Shown: in pieces, positions 9,040-17,614 of the stretch
Position numbering within the stretch: the stretch's first letter is position 1
How the letters are laid out: every line of letters begins with the position of its first letter
NCBI RefSeq assembly: GCF_002262875.1
Contig: NZ_NKYE01000009.1
Location: forward strand, 62,001 to 126,000
Length of the DNA: 64,000 nucleotides
Source: Amycolatopsis antarctica
GTDB taxonomy: Bacteria > Actinomycetota > Actinomycetes > Mycobacteriales > Pseudonocardiaceae
Reading direction: 5' to 3'
Made by a program: the position numbers and the translations under genes
Notes under the pieces: generated by a model
What the model saw: the letters and a program-made list of their open reading frames with translations, nothing else
Databases searched by the model: none
Told to the model about the DNA's origin: nothing

Positions 9040-10362
9040 GTGTCCAGATCTCTGGTCGCCGCGCTGGCCGCGGCGTTGACGATGCTGGGGCTGGTCCTCG
9101 CCCCGGTGTCCGTCTCGGCGAACACCGGGACAGCGAACACCGAGGCGGCGGCACAGGTGCTGACCTGGACCGCGGGCAACAGCGTCACCGAGTACACCTC
9201 GGCGCCCACCGAGGCGGTGGCGGGCGAGACGACGATCGTGTTCGAGAACAGCGAGGCCACCGGCAACACCACGAGCATGCCGCACACCTTGACCTTCGAC
9301 ACCACCACGCCCGGCTACAACCACGACGTCGACACCGACCTCCTAGCCAACCCCTCCGACGCCAATGGCGGCAGGCACGAGACGACGGTGACCCTGACGC
9401 CGGGCAAGTACCGCTACTACTGCGCGATTCCCGGTCACCTGCAGATGACCGGCGAGTTCGTGGTGACCGAGGACGGCGGTGGCGGCGAGGACACCACGCC
9501 GCCGACCGTCTCCGCCGAGGCCGCCGGCGAACAGGACGCGGACGGCAACTACATCGGCAGCGCCTCGGTGACGGTGAACGCCACCGATCAGGGGTCCGGT
9601 GTGGACAGTGTGGAGTACCAGCTCGACGGTGGGGAGTTCCTGCCGTACAGCGAGCCGGTGGTGGTGGATTCGGTGGGTGAGCACATGGTGCACTTCCGGG
9701 CCACCGATGTGGCGGGCAACGTGTCCGAGGAGGGCATGCTCTCGTTCGCCGTGGTCGAGGGCGATGCCGGCGACGTCACCCCGCCGACCGTCTCCGCGGA
9801 GGTGACCGGGAACCAGGACGGCGAGGGCAACTACCTCGACGCCGCCACGGTCGCCATCACCGCGCAGGACGAGGGGTCCGGTGTGGACAGTGTGGAGTAC
9901 CAGCTCGACGGTGGGGAGTTCCTGCCGTACAGCGAGCCGGTGGTGGTGGATTCGGTGGGTGAGCACATGGTGCACTTCCGGGCCACCGATGTGGCGGGCA
10001 ACGTGTCCGAGGAGGGCATGTCCTCGTTCGCCGTGGTCGAGGGCCCCGACATCGAGGGACCCACGGTGACGGCCGTGGTGTCCGGCGACCAGAACGCGAA
10101 CTGGGAGTACCTGGGCCGGGCGTTCCTCTCGCTCTCGGCGGTGGACGACAAGTCCGAGGTCGCCGTCCTGGAGTACGCGCTCGACGGGGGTACGTGGACG
10201 AGCTACACGAAGCCGGTCATGGTGAACACGCTCGGCAAGCACATCGTCCGGTACCGGGCCTTCGACAGCGAGGGCAACGCCTCCGAGCAGTCGAGCGGTT
10301 CCTTCACCATCGTCGCGGCGGGTTCCGCCGCCGTGCACACGAGGGCGGTGCGGGTGCTCTAG
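9040..10362 (+). CDS. Secreted cupredoxin with repeated Ig-like (OmpL47-type) modules
   Basis: The product is 440 aa. A signal peptide (residues 1-28, cut near VSVSA-NT) is followed by a plastocyanin/azurin-like domain with copper ligands in MPHTLTF (His) and YYCAIPGHLQM (Cys, His, Met). Three beta-sandwich modules of about 95 residues follow, each with the pattern SVEYxLDGGxFxxYxxPVxVxxxGxHxVxxRAxDxxGN. Such modules are common in secreted actinobacterial enzymes. The cupredoxin could shuttle electrons between the PQQ dehydrogenase and the laccase encoded just upstream. GTG at 9040 is preceded by AGGAAGG. The protein ends in a short basic tail (HTRAVRVL) without an obvious anchor. Confidence 0.88.
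   Translation: MSRSLVAALAAALTMLGLVLAPVSVSANTGTANTEAAAQVLTWTAGNSVTEYTSAPTEAVAGETTIVFENSEATGNTTSMPHTLTFDTTTPGYNHDVDTDLLANPSDANGGRHETTVTLTPGKYRYYCAIPGHLQMTGEFVVTEDGGGGEDTTPPTVSAEAAGEQDADGNYIGSASVTVNATDQGSGVDSVEYQLDGGEFLPYSEPVVVDSVGEHMVHFRATDVAGNVSEEGMLSFAVVEGDAGDVTPPTVSAEVTGNQDGEGNYLDAATVAITAQDEGSGVDSVEYQLDGGEFLPYSEPVVVDSVGEHMVHFRATDVAGNVSEEGMSSFAVVEGPDIEGPTVTAVVSGDQNANWEYLGRAFLSLSAVDDKSEVAVLEYALDGGTWTSYTKPVMVNTLGKHIVRYRAFDSEGNASEQSSGSFTIVAAGSAAVHTRAVRVL
9591..10020 (+). repeat. Two identical 148-nt direct repeats in the cupredoxin gene
   Basis: Positions 9591-9738 and 9873-10020 are identical at the nucleotide level. They encode the core of modules 1 and 2 of the Ig-like array. Identity resumes after a two-base difference (near 9739 and 10021) and continues through the VVEG coding. 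The third module is clearly diverged, so modules 1 and 2 were homogenised recently by duplication or gene conversion. Confidence 0.95.
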
Positions 10363-10400
10363 AAGCGCGACCGATCATCGAGGTCATCACCGTCTCCGCC

Positions 10401-10440
10401 GCCGCGCGGGGGTCTCCGGAACCCGGAGCCCCCGCGCGGC
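10401..10440 (+). terminator. Strong hairpin terminator after the cupredoxin gene
   Basis: GCCGCGCGGGGG pairs with CCCCCGCGCGGC and the stem continues through CTCCGG/CCGGAG with a short AAC loop. GTTCTTG follows. It closes the copper/PQQ gene cluster. Confidence 0.8.
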
Positions 10441-10582
10441 GTTCTTGTCTGGTGGCGCGCGGGTCGGCCCGATCATCCGGGTGACGCGAGCCGGACGGCA
10501 TGCCGTGCGGGGTTCGCGGGCATACCGTGGTCTCAGTCGGCTCGCCCGATCTCACCCAAAATTCTGCTGAATGAGAAACGGT

Positions 10583-10597
10583 TTGCGGATTCCGCAA
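10583..10597. promoter_or_regulatory. Perfect palindrome, likely operator of the TetR regulator
   Basis: TTGCGGA-T-TCCGCAA is a perfect 7-1-7 inverted repeat located 14-23 nt upstream of the TetR start. Size, symmetry and position fit an autoregulatory TetR-family operator that also controls the exporter genes downstream. The call rests on symmetry and position only. Confidence 0.6.
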
Positions 10598-10619
10598 GTT
10601 TTTCACTACAGTGCGGCAG

Positions 10620-11327
10620 ATGAACCTCCCATCGGCTTCCGGGGCGGGCAAGCCGGAACTCGGTCTGCGGGAGTCCAAGAAACGGGCCGCCCGGCACGCG
10701 CTGAGCTGGGCCGCCGTACGCCTGGCCACCGAGCACGGGCTGGACCGCGTCCGCGTCGACGACATCGCGGCCGAGGTCGGGGTCTCCCCGCGGACCTTCA
10801 ACAACTACTTCTCCAGCAAGGAGGAGGCGATCTGCTCGTTCAGCATCGAACGACAGGAACGGCTCCGCGACGCGCTGCTGGCCCGGCCACGGAGCGAGCC
10901 GCTGTGGACCGCCGTCGTCAACGCCGTGGCCGAGGAGCACTCGGCGGACGGAACCCCGCCGAAGGAGTACATCGCGCGGATCCGGCTGCTGGTGCAGCAT
11001 CCCTCGCTGCGGGGCGAGTTTCTGAAGGCGCACTCCGTGGTGGAGGCCATCCTCGCCGACGCGATCTCCGAGCGCGCCGGACTCGACCCCGGTGACCCCG
11101 CCGACGCGACGGACCACCTGCACGCACGCATGATGGCCGCCGTCGTCGGCAACGCGATCCGGCTGGCGATGGAGCACTGGCTCGCCACCGAGGGCGTGAC
11201 CTCCTTCGTCCCGGTGCTACTGGAGATGCTGAACCAGGCCGCCCGCGGACTGCCCTCGCTGACCGCGCGGGCCGATCGCACCACCGGCGAGCGGGGTGCG
11301 GTGCCCGCGCCGTCGCACGCGCACTGA
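10620..11327 (+). CDS. TetR-family transcriptional regulator
   Basis: This 235-aa one-component repressor has an N-terminal helix-turn-helix typical of TetR (RVDDIAAEVGVSPRTFNNYFSSKEEAI, residues ~38-64) and a divergent all-alpha ligand domain. It is followed 51 nt downstream by two ABC exporter half-transporters in the same direction. The simplest reading is a drug- or metabolite-responsive repressor of that exporter and of itself. ATG at 10620 is chosen; GTG at 10611 in the same frame is an alternative. Neither has a clear ribosome-binding site, so translation may be leaderless. A perfect palindrome sits directly upstream. Confidence 0.9.
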   Translation: MNLPSASGAGKPELGLRESKKRAARHALSWAAVRLATEHGLDRVRVDDIAAEVGVSPRTFNNYFSSKEEAICSFSIERQERLRDALLARPRSEPLWTAVVNAVAEEHSADGTPPKEYIARIRLLVQHPSLRGEFLKAHSVVEAILADAISERAGLDPGDPADATDHLHARMMAAVVGNAIRLAMEHWLATEGVTSFVPVLLEMLNQAARGLPSLTARADRTTGERGAVPAPSHAH

Positions 11328-11378
11328 GCCCGGCCCCCTACCCGAACTCCGAACAGACCACCACTGGGAGACGACGTC

Positions 11379-13112
11379 GTGCTGGTTCGCCTGCTACGCA
11401 CCTATCTTCGGCCGTACAGCCGGGACCTGGGCCTGATCGTCCTGCTGCAGCTCGTGCAGACGCTGGCCGCGCTCTACCTGCCGACCCTGAACGCCGACAT
11501 CGTCGACAACGGCCTGGTCAAGGGGGACACCGGGTACATCGTGCGGATCGGCATGGTGATGCTGCTGGGGACCCTCGCCCAGATCGTCTGCTCCATCGGC
11601 GCGGTCTACTACGGCGCGCGGACCGCCATGGCACTCGGCCGGGACCTGCGGGGAGCCGTCTTCCATCGTGTCCAGGACTTCTCCGCGCGCGAGGTCGGCC
11701 AGTTCGGCACGCCGTCGCTGATCACCCGCACCACCAACGACGTTCAGCAGGTGCAGATGCTGGCGCTGATGAGTTTCATCCTGATGGTGTCGGCGCCGAT
11801 CATGTGCGTCGGCGGCATCCTGATGGCGCTCAACCAGGACGTGCCGCTGTCCTCGCTGCTGCTGGTCGTGGTGCCGGTGCTGGCCGTGTCGGTGGGGCTG
11901 ATCATCGCCCGGATGCACCCGGCGTTCCGGCTGATGCAGGAACGCATCGACAAGATCAACCAGGTGCTGCGCGAGCAGATCATGGGCATCCGCGTCATCC
12001 GCGCGTTCGTCCGGGACACCCAGGAACGGGCACGCTTCACCGACGCCAACCAGCGCCTGCTCACGGTGTCGCTCCGGGTGGGCAGGCTGATGGCGTTGAT
12101 GCTCCCCATCGTGATGCTGGTGATGAACGCCTCCAGCGTCGCGGTGCTGTGGTTCGGCGGGCAGCGGATCGACAGCGGCAGCATGCAGATCGGTGCGCTG
12201 ACGGCGTTTCTGGCGTATCTGATGCAGATCCTGATGTCGGTCATGATGGCCACCTTCATGTTCATGACGGTGCCCCGGGCCGAGGTCTGTGCCGAACGCA
12301 TCTGCGAGGTGCTGGACACCGAGTCGAGCGTGACCCTGCCGGAGAACCCGGTGCGCCCGGGCGAAGTCCGCGGCACGCTGGAACTGTCCGGAGTGGAGTT
12401 CCGCTACCCCGGTGCGGAGGAGCCCGTGCTGCAGGGAATCGACCTGCTGGCCAGGCCGGGCGAGACCACCGCCGTCATCGGCAGCACCGGCAGCGGGAAG
12501 ACCACCCTGCTGAACCTGATCCCACGTCTGATGGACGCCACGGACGGCACCGTGCGGGTGGACGACGTGGACGTCCGGCTGCTCGATCCCGTGGTGCTCT
12601 CCGGCGCGGTGGGACTGGTCCCGCAGAAGCCGTACCTGTTCGCCGGCACGATCGCGACCAACCTGCGCTACGGCAATCCGGACGCCACCGAGGAGCAGCT
12701 CTGGCACGTGCTGGACGTGGCGCAGGCCAGGGACTTCGTCGAACGGATGCCGGAGGGCCTGGACGCGCCGATAGCCCAGGGCGGCACCAACGTCTCCGGC
12801 GGACAGCGTCAGCGGCTCGCGATCGCGCGGATGCTGGTCAGCCGCCCGGAGGTCTACCTGTTCGACGACTCGTTCTCCGCGCTCGACTACGCCACCGACG
12901 CCGCGCTGCGCCGGGCGCTGGCGGCCGAGACCGCCGAGGCGACCGTGGTCATCGTCGCCCAGCGGGTCAGCACCATCCGGACCGCGGACCGCATCATCGT
13001 CCTGGACGCGGGCCGGGTGGTCGGATCCGGCACCCACACCGAACTCATGGACACCAACGACACCTACCGGGAGATCGTGCTCTCCCAGTTGACCGAGCAG
13101 GAGGCGGCGTGA
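11379..13112 (+). CDS. ABC exporter half-transporter, subunit A (degenerate catalytic Glu)
   Basis: The 577-aa protein has an N-terminal type IV transmembrane domain with six helices (about 1-310) fused to an ATPase domain. Walker A is GSTGSGKTT (~368). The signature is NVSGGQRQR, canonical. Walker B reads VYLFDDSFSALD, with Asp in place of the catalytic Glu. Together with the complementary defects in the next gene this marks a heterodimeric exporter with one degenerate ATP site, as in TM287/288 or BmrCD. The family exports drugs, lipids or peptides. GTG at 11379 follows CTGGGAG. The stop overlaps the start of subunit B, so they are translationally coupled. Confidence 0.93.
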   Translation: MLVRLLRTYLRPYSRDLGLIVLLQLVQTLAALYLPTLNADIVDNGLVKGDTGYIVRIGMVMLLGTLAQIVCSIGAVYYGARTAMALGRDLRGAVFHRVQDFSAREVGQFGTPSLITRTTNDVQQVQMLALMSFILMVSAPIMCVGGILMALNQDVPLSSLLLVVVPVLAVSVGLIIARMHPAFRLMQERIDKINQVLREQIMGIRVIRAFVRDTQERARFTDANQRLLTVSLRVGRLMALMLPIVMLVMNASSVAVLWFGGQRIDSGSMQIGALTAFLAYLMQILMSVMMATFMFMTVPRAEVCAERICEVLDTESSVTLPENPVRPGEVRGTLELSGVEFRYPGAEEPVLQGIDLLARPGETTAVIGSTGSGKTTLLNLIPRLMDATDGTVRVDDVDVRLLDPVVLSGAVGLVPQKPYLFAGTIATNLRYGNPDATEEQLWHVLDVAQARDFVERMPEGLDAPIAQGGTNVSGGQRQRLAIARMLVSRPEVYLFDDSFSALDYATDAALRRALAAETAEATVVIVAQRVSTIRTADRIIVLDAGRVVGSGTHTELMDTNDTYREIVLSQLTEQEAA

Positions 13113-15085
13113 GTACCTCGACACCGACCGCCGGGGAACGCTCCGTTCCCGCACGCGGACCGAGCCCGCAGGCGCGCGGTCCGATGTCGAGCGGCGTGCC
13201 GGCGGAGAAACCACTGGACTTCCGCGGCTCGATGCGCCGCCTGCTCGGTCTCCTGCGACCGCAACGGCTGGTCCTGGCCGGCGTTCTGGTCCTCGGTGCC
13301 GCGAGCGTGGCGCTGACCGTCATCGGACCGAAAATTCTCGGCAAGGCAACCGACCTGATCTTCGCGGGTGTGGCGAGCAGCGGGCTGCCCGCCGGGGCGT
13401 CGAAGGAGCAGGTAATCGCCGGCCTGCGCGCCGATGGCCAGGACACGCTGGCGGACATGTTCACCCCGATGCAGATCGTGCCCGGCAGCGGGATCGACTT
13501 CGACGCCGTCGGCCAGGTGCTGATGCTCGTCCTCGCGCTGTACATCGGCGCGTCCTTCTTCGCGCTGGCACAGGCAAGGCTGACCACTAACCTGGTCCAG
13601 CGGGCCGTTTTCGACCTGCGCGAACAGGTGGAGGCGAAGTTCGCCCGGCTGCCGCTGAGTTACTTCGACCGCCAGCCGCGCGGCGAGGTGCTGAGCCGGG
13701 TCACCAACGACATCGACAACCTGGCGCAGTCGTTGCAGCAGACCCTGCAGCAGATCGTCACCTCACTGCTCACGATCACCGGTGTGCTGGCGATGATGTT
13801 CGTCATCTCGCCGCTGCTGGCGCTGGTGGCGCTGTTGTCGGTGCCCGCGTCGGTGTTCATCGCGGCGAAGATCGGCAAAAGGGCGCAACCGCAGTTCATT
13901 CGGCAGTGGGCGACCACCGGAACGCTCAACGCGCACATCGAGGAGATGTACACCGGTCACTCGCTGGTCAAGGTCTTCGGCCGCCGCGAGGAGGCCGAGA
14001 AGACGTTCGCCGAGCACAACGAGACCCTGTACACCGCCAGCTTCAAGGCGCAGTTCATCTCCGGGCTCATCCAGCCCGCCATGATGTTCGTCGGCAACCT
14101 CAGCTACGTACTCGTGGCGGTGATCGGCGCGCTGCGGGTCGCCTCCGGAAACCTGTCACTGGGCGACGTGCAGGCGTTCATCCAGTACTCCCGGCAGTTC
14201 AGCCAGCCGGTCACCCAGATCGCCGCGATGGCGAACCTGTTGCAGTCCGGTGTGGCCTCCGCGGAGCGTGTCTTCGCCCTGCTCGACGCCGAGGAGCAGG
14301 AGCCCGAACCGGCCACCCCGGCGCGGATCGACCGGGTTCGCGGCCAGGTCGGCTTCCACGACGTGTCCTTCCGCTACCTCGAGGACACCCCGCTCATCGA
14401 CGACCTGACGCTGGACGTCGACCCGGGTCAGACGGTGGCCATCGTCGGCCCGACAGGTGCGGGCAAGACGACGCTGGTGAACCTGCTGATGCGGTTCTAC
14501 GACCTCGACGGCGGGCGGATCACCCTCGACGGCGTGGACATCGCCGAGATGGACCGGGAGGACCTGCGCGCCAAGACCGGCATGGTGCTGCAGGACGCCT
14601 GGCTCTTCGGCGGCACCGTCGCGGAGAACATCGCCTACGGCGCGGACGGCGCCACCCGCGAGGAGATCATCGCCGCCGCCGAGGCCATGCACGTGGACCG
14701 GTTCGTGCGCACCCTGCCGGACGGCTACGACACGGTGATCGACGACGAGGGCGGCACGGTCAGCGCCGGGGAGAAACAGTTGATCACCGTCGCCAGGGCG
14801 TTCCTGGCGAAACCGGCGATCCTGATCCTCGACGAGGCGACCAGTTCGGTCGACACCCGAACCGAGGTGCTGATCCAGCGGGCGATGAACTCCCTGCGAC
14901 AGGGAAGGACCAGCTTCGTCATCGCACACCGGCTCTCCACGATCCGCGGCGCCGACGTCATCCTGGTGATGGACTCCGGACGGATCGTCGAACAGGGCGA
15001 CCACGAGACCTTGCTGCGTTCCGGCGGGGCCTACTCGCGCCTGTACGCCGCCCAGTTCGCGGAGGCGTTCGCCGAGACGGACTGA
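13109..15085 (+). CDS. ABC exporter half-transporter, subunit B
   Basis: The 658-aa partner of the preceding half-transporter starts at GTG 13109 inside the GTGA stop overlap of subunit A. A ~60-residue polar N-terminal extension precedes the transmembrane domain. The ATPase domain has Walker A GPTGAGKTT (~446) and canonical Walker B ILILDEATSSVD. Its signature is TVSAGEKQL rather than LSGGQ. The intact Glu here and the weak signature complement the defects in subunit A, as expected for one functional and one degenerate ATP site. It is likely controlled by the TetR protein upstream. The substrate is unknown. Confidence 0.93.
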   Translation: MSTSTPTAGERSVPARGPSPQARGPMSSGVPAEKPLDFRGSMRRLLGLLRPQRLVLAGVLVLGAASVALTVIGPKILGKATDLIFAGVASSGLPAGASKEQVIAGLRADGQDTLADMFTPMQIVPGSGIDFDAVGQVLMLVLALYIGASFFALAQARLTTNLVQRAVFDLREQVEAKFARLPLSYFDRQPRGEVLSRVTNDIDNLAQSLQQTLQQIVTSLLTITGVLAMMFVISPLLALVALLSVPASVFIAAKIGKRAQPQFIRQWATTGTLNAHIEEMYTGHSLVKVFGRREEAEKTFAEHNETLYTASFKAQFISGLIQPAMMFVGNLSYVLVAVIGALRVASGNLSLGDVQAFIQYSRQFSQPVTQIAAMANLLQSGVASAERVFALLDAEEQEPEPATPARIDRVRGQVGFHDVSFRYLEDTPLIDDLTLDVDPGQTVAIVGPTGAGKTTLVNLLMRFYDLDGGRITLDGVDIAEMDREDLRAKTGMVLQDAWLFGGTVAENIAYGADGATREEIIAAAEAMHVDRFVRTLPDGYDTVIDDEGGTVSAGEKQLITVARAFLAKPAILILDEATSSVDTRTEVLIQRAMNSLRQGRTSFVIAHRLSTIRGADVILVMDSGRIVEQGDHETLLRSGGAYSRLYAAQFAEAFAETD

Positions 15086-15265
15086 CCGCGAGCCGACTTC
15101 TCCCATTGTGCTCAGTGGCCGCCGGACCGGTGCCCGAACCGGTGGCTCGTGGCTACGCTTTCCTCGACGGGCTCCGGATCGGCCTGCGGAAACAGTTCGA
15201 TTCCTTTCGCCGGCGCCGCCCGTCTCACCACTGTCGGTGGTGCCAGGGACGCGAAGGAGGCGGCG

Positions 15266-16321
15266 GTGGCGGACGACGAGGGCGCCGTGCTGGTGGCGGC
15301 GGCGCGCGAGGGCGACGAACGGGCGTTCGCCGAACTCGCCGAGCGGTACCGGTGGGAGCTGCGCGTGCACTGCTACCGGATGCTCGGCTCGTACGACGAC
15401 GCCGAGGACGTGGTGCAGGAGACCTTTCTGCGGGCGTGGCGGCGGCGTGAGACATACCAGGGACGCTCCACTTTCCGCGCCTGGCTGTACCGGATCGCGA
15501 CCAACGGCTGCCTGGACCTGATCGAGCGGAACAAGCGCACACCGGGCCCGTACCGGGTGCCGCCGCTGGCGGAGGCCGCCTCGGGTGTCCGCCCGCCGCC
15601 GGAGGTGTCCTGGCTGCAACCCGTTCCGGACGGCCTGCTGGACCCGGCCGCGGATCTCGCCTGCGAGCCCGCCGCGGCGGCCGTCGCCAGGGAGACGATC
15701 GAACTGGCGTTCCTGGTGGCGATCCAGCAGTTGCCCGCGCGGCAGCGGGCGGTGCTGATCACCCGGGACGTGCTGGGCTGGCCCGCCACCGAGACGGCCG
15801 CGCTGCTGGGCGCCAGCGTCGCGTCGGTGAAGAGCGCGCTGCAACGGGCCAGAGCCACACTGAAGGAGCACCTGCCGCCGCGGCGCGAGGACTGGGCACC
15901 CGCGGGCGAGCCGAGCGCGAGCGAACGGGTGCTGCTGCGCCGGTACGTCGACGCGCACCAGAACGCCGACCTCGGTGCGCTCACCGGGCTGCTGGCCGAG
16001 GACGTGCGGGTGACGATGCCGCCCTACCCGGCGTGGCTGGTGGGAAAGCAAGCGCTGCTGAACCTGACCGAGCAGGTTTTCGACCCGGAATCCGAGTGGT
16101 ACCACGGGAACTGGCGCAGCGTCGTCACCGGCGCGAACCTGCAACCGGCCGTCGCGCACTACGTCGCGCACCCCACCGCCGAGGAGACGAGGGACCTCTC
16201 GGGAGAGTTCCGCGCGCAGGTACTCGACGTGCTCACCATCGACCGTGGCCGGATCACCGCGGTCACCTCGTTCAGCCCGCGGCACTTCGCCGCGTTCGGG
16301 CTCCCGCTGGTGCTGTCGTGA
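15266..16321 (+). CDS. ECF sigma factor with C-terminal SnoaL-like domain (SigG-like)
   Basis: This is a 351-aa RNA polymerase sigma-70 family factor. Region 2 is seen in RVHCYRMLGSYDDAEDVVQETFLRAWRR-type sequence (~30-60). Region 4 is LPARQRAVLITRDVLGW followed by an HTH (TAALLGASVASVKSALQRAR) near 160-195. Residues ~215-345 form an NTF2/SnoaL-like domain, as in ECF41/SigG-type sigma factors, where the tail modulates activity and no classical anti-sigma factor is needed. GTG at 15266 is set by a strong GAAGGAGG six bases upstream; the open frame itself begins further up. Its stop overlaps the cupin gene start (GTGA). The hydrolase downstream may be part of the same unit. Confidence 0.9.
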   Translation: MADDEGAVLVAAAREGDERAFAELAERYRWELRVHCYRMLGSYDDAEDVVQETFLRAWRRRETYQGRSTFRAWLYRIATNGCLDLIERNKRTPGPYRVPPLAEAASGVRPPPEVSWLQPVPDGLLDPAADLACEPAAAAVARETIELAFLVAIQQLPARQRAVLITRDVLGWPATETAALLGASVASVKSALQRARATLKEHLPPRREDWAPAGEPSASERVLLRRYVDAHQNADLGALTGLLAEDVRVTMPPYPAWLVGKQALLNLTEQVFDPESEWYHGNWRSVVTGANLQPAVAHYVAHPTAEETRDLSGEFRAQVLDVLTIDRGRITAVTSFSPRHFAAFGLPLVLS

Positions 16322-16671
16322 ACGCCGGCTTCCGCCGTCGCGAGATCGTGCTCGGGCCGGGCGAGTACCGCGCCTACCGGGCGGCCGAGTGGCGGGACGC
16401 GATGATCGTGGTGGCCGAAGGCGAGCTGGAACTCGAGACCACGGACGGCGCGTCGCGCGGCTTCGGCCGCGGCGCGATGCTGTGTTTCGCCGGGCTTTCA
16501 CTGCGCGTGCTGCGCAACACCGGCCACGAGCCGGTCACGCTGATCGTGATCAGCCGGGACGCGACCGATTCCTTTTCGGCGGAGACGCCGTCTCATGACC
16601 AACCAGACCGCGAAACATCGGAAACGGAGCAAAGATCATGTCTGCAACCAGTCACACGGCGACACCGGTGA
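16318..16671 (+). CDS. Small cupin-like protein
   Basis: This 117-aa protein is probably a single cupin barrel. It has alternating beta-strand patterns (DAMIVVAEGELELETTDG, GRGAMLCFAG, VTLIVISRD), including the typical 'xxGELELxxxDG' turn. The usual metal-binding His residues of cupin motif 1 are not evident, so it may bind a ligand without metal or be a degenerate sensor. The start GTG overlaps the stop of the sigma factor gene, and its 3' end overlaps the hydrolase start by 34 nt. The tail after SAETPSHDQ is low-complexity. Tight coupling suggests it works with the sigma factor, but the role is not known. Confidence 0.7.
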   Translation: MNAGFRRREIVLGPGEYRAYRAAEWRDAMIVVAEGELELETTDGASRGFGRGAMLCFAGLSLRVLRNTGHEPVTLIVISRDATDSFSAETPSHDQPDRETSETEQRSCLQPVTRRHR

Positions 16672-17474
16672 ACACGACGGTCGTCTCGGCGGACGGAACG
16701 AAGATCGCGTTCGAGCAGCACGGTTCCGGGCCCGCGGTCATCCTGGTCGCCTCGGCACTGGCGGACCGGTCCGACACCAAGAAACTCACCGCGCTGCTGG
16801 CCGAACAGTTCACCGTCATCAACTACGACCGCCGCGGCCGGGGTGCCAGCGGAGACGCCGCCGCCTACGCGGTCGATCGCGAGATCGAGGACATCGCGGC
16901 GCTTATCGAGCACGCGGGCGGTTCGGCGTCGGTTTTCGGCAGCTCGTCCGGTGCGGTGCTCGCACTGCGGGCCACGGCCGCCGGGCTGAACGTCGGGCGG
17001 CTGGCCCTTTACGAGCCACCGTTCGTCGTCGGCGACGGCGATTTCGGGCCCCCCAAGGGTTTCGCGAGCCACATCGGTTCGCTGCTCGCCGACGGCAAGC
17101 GCGGCGACGCGGTCAAGTACTTCATGACGAAGGCACAGGGAATGCCCGCCTTCATGGTGAACATGATGCGGATCGTCCCGGGGGAGTGGTCGAAGCTCAA
17201 GCAGCTCGCGCACACGCTGCCGTACGACATCGCCGTCATGGGCGACACCCAGCAGGGCGCACCGCTGCGGGCGGCCCAGTGGTCGGGCGCCGCCGTGCCC
17301 ACCCTGGTACTGACCGGTGGCAAGAGCCCGGACGGATTCCACAACGCCGCGCGGGCGACCGTCGGTGTGCTGCCGAACGCCACCCACGACACGCTGCCCG
17401 GGCTGAACCACGGCGCCGTCGTGATGGCACCGAAGAAGATCGCTCCGGCGCTGAGCGCTTTCCTGCGCGGCTGA
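16638..17474 (+). CDS. Alpha/beta hydrolase
   Basis: A 278-aa alpha/beta hydrolase-fold protein. The nucleophile elbow is FGSSSGAV (Ser103), the oxyanion region is near GPAVILVASA, and the C-terminal His is in GLNHGAV. The substrate cannot be read from sequence. Related small cytoplasmic esterases often sit beside SigG-like sigma factors. ATG at 16638 has ACGGAGC upstream. It overlaps the 3' end of the cupin frame and is probably co-transcribed with the sigma factor. Confidence 0.88.
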   Translation: MSATSHTATPVNTTVVSADGTKIAFEQHGSGPAVILVASALADRSDTKKLTALLAEQFTVINYDRRGRGASGDAAAYAVDREIEDIAALIEHAGGSASVFGSSSGAVLALRATAAGLNVGRLALYEPPFVVGDGDFGPPKGFASHIGSLLADGKRGDAVKYFMTKAQGMPAFMVNMMRIVPGEWSKLKQLAHTLPYDIAVMGDTQQGAPLRAAQWSGAAVPTLVLTGGKSPDGFHNAARATVGVLPNATHDTLPGLNHGAVVMAPKKIAPALSAFLRG

Positions 17475-17614
17475 TCCCCCGGTGGTGTGGCGGGGTGGGC
17501 CGGGAACCTCCGGCTCCGCCCCGCTTCCGGCTGCTTCCCGTTCACGTGTCGCGCTCGGCGAACGGCTTCTCCCGTGGGCTTGCTATCTTCGGCGAGGCAC
17601 CGGGGAGGGAATCC

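Noticed and set aside
5094-9308. A 1,404-codon minus-strand open frame opposite the PQQ protein and cupredoxin genes.
   Set aside because: It is an antisense shadow of GC-biased genes: Val/Arg/Gly/Asp-rich without motifs. The plus strand carries signal peptides and clear domains.
9591-10020. CRISPR-like repeats.
   Set aside because: Only two copies of 148 nt inside a coding frame, with no regular spacers. No CRISPR array was seen anywhere in the window.
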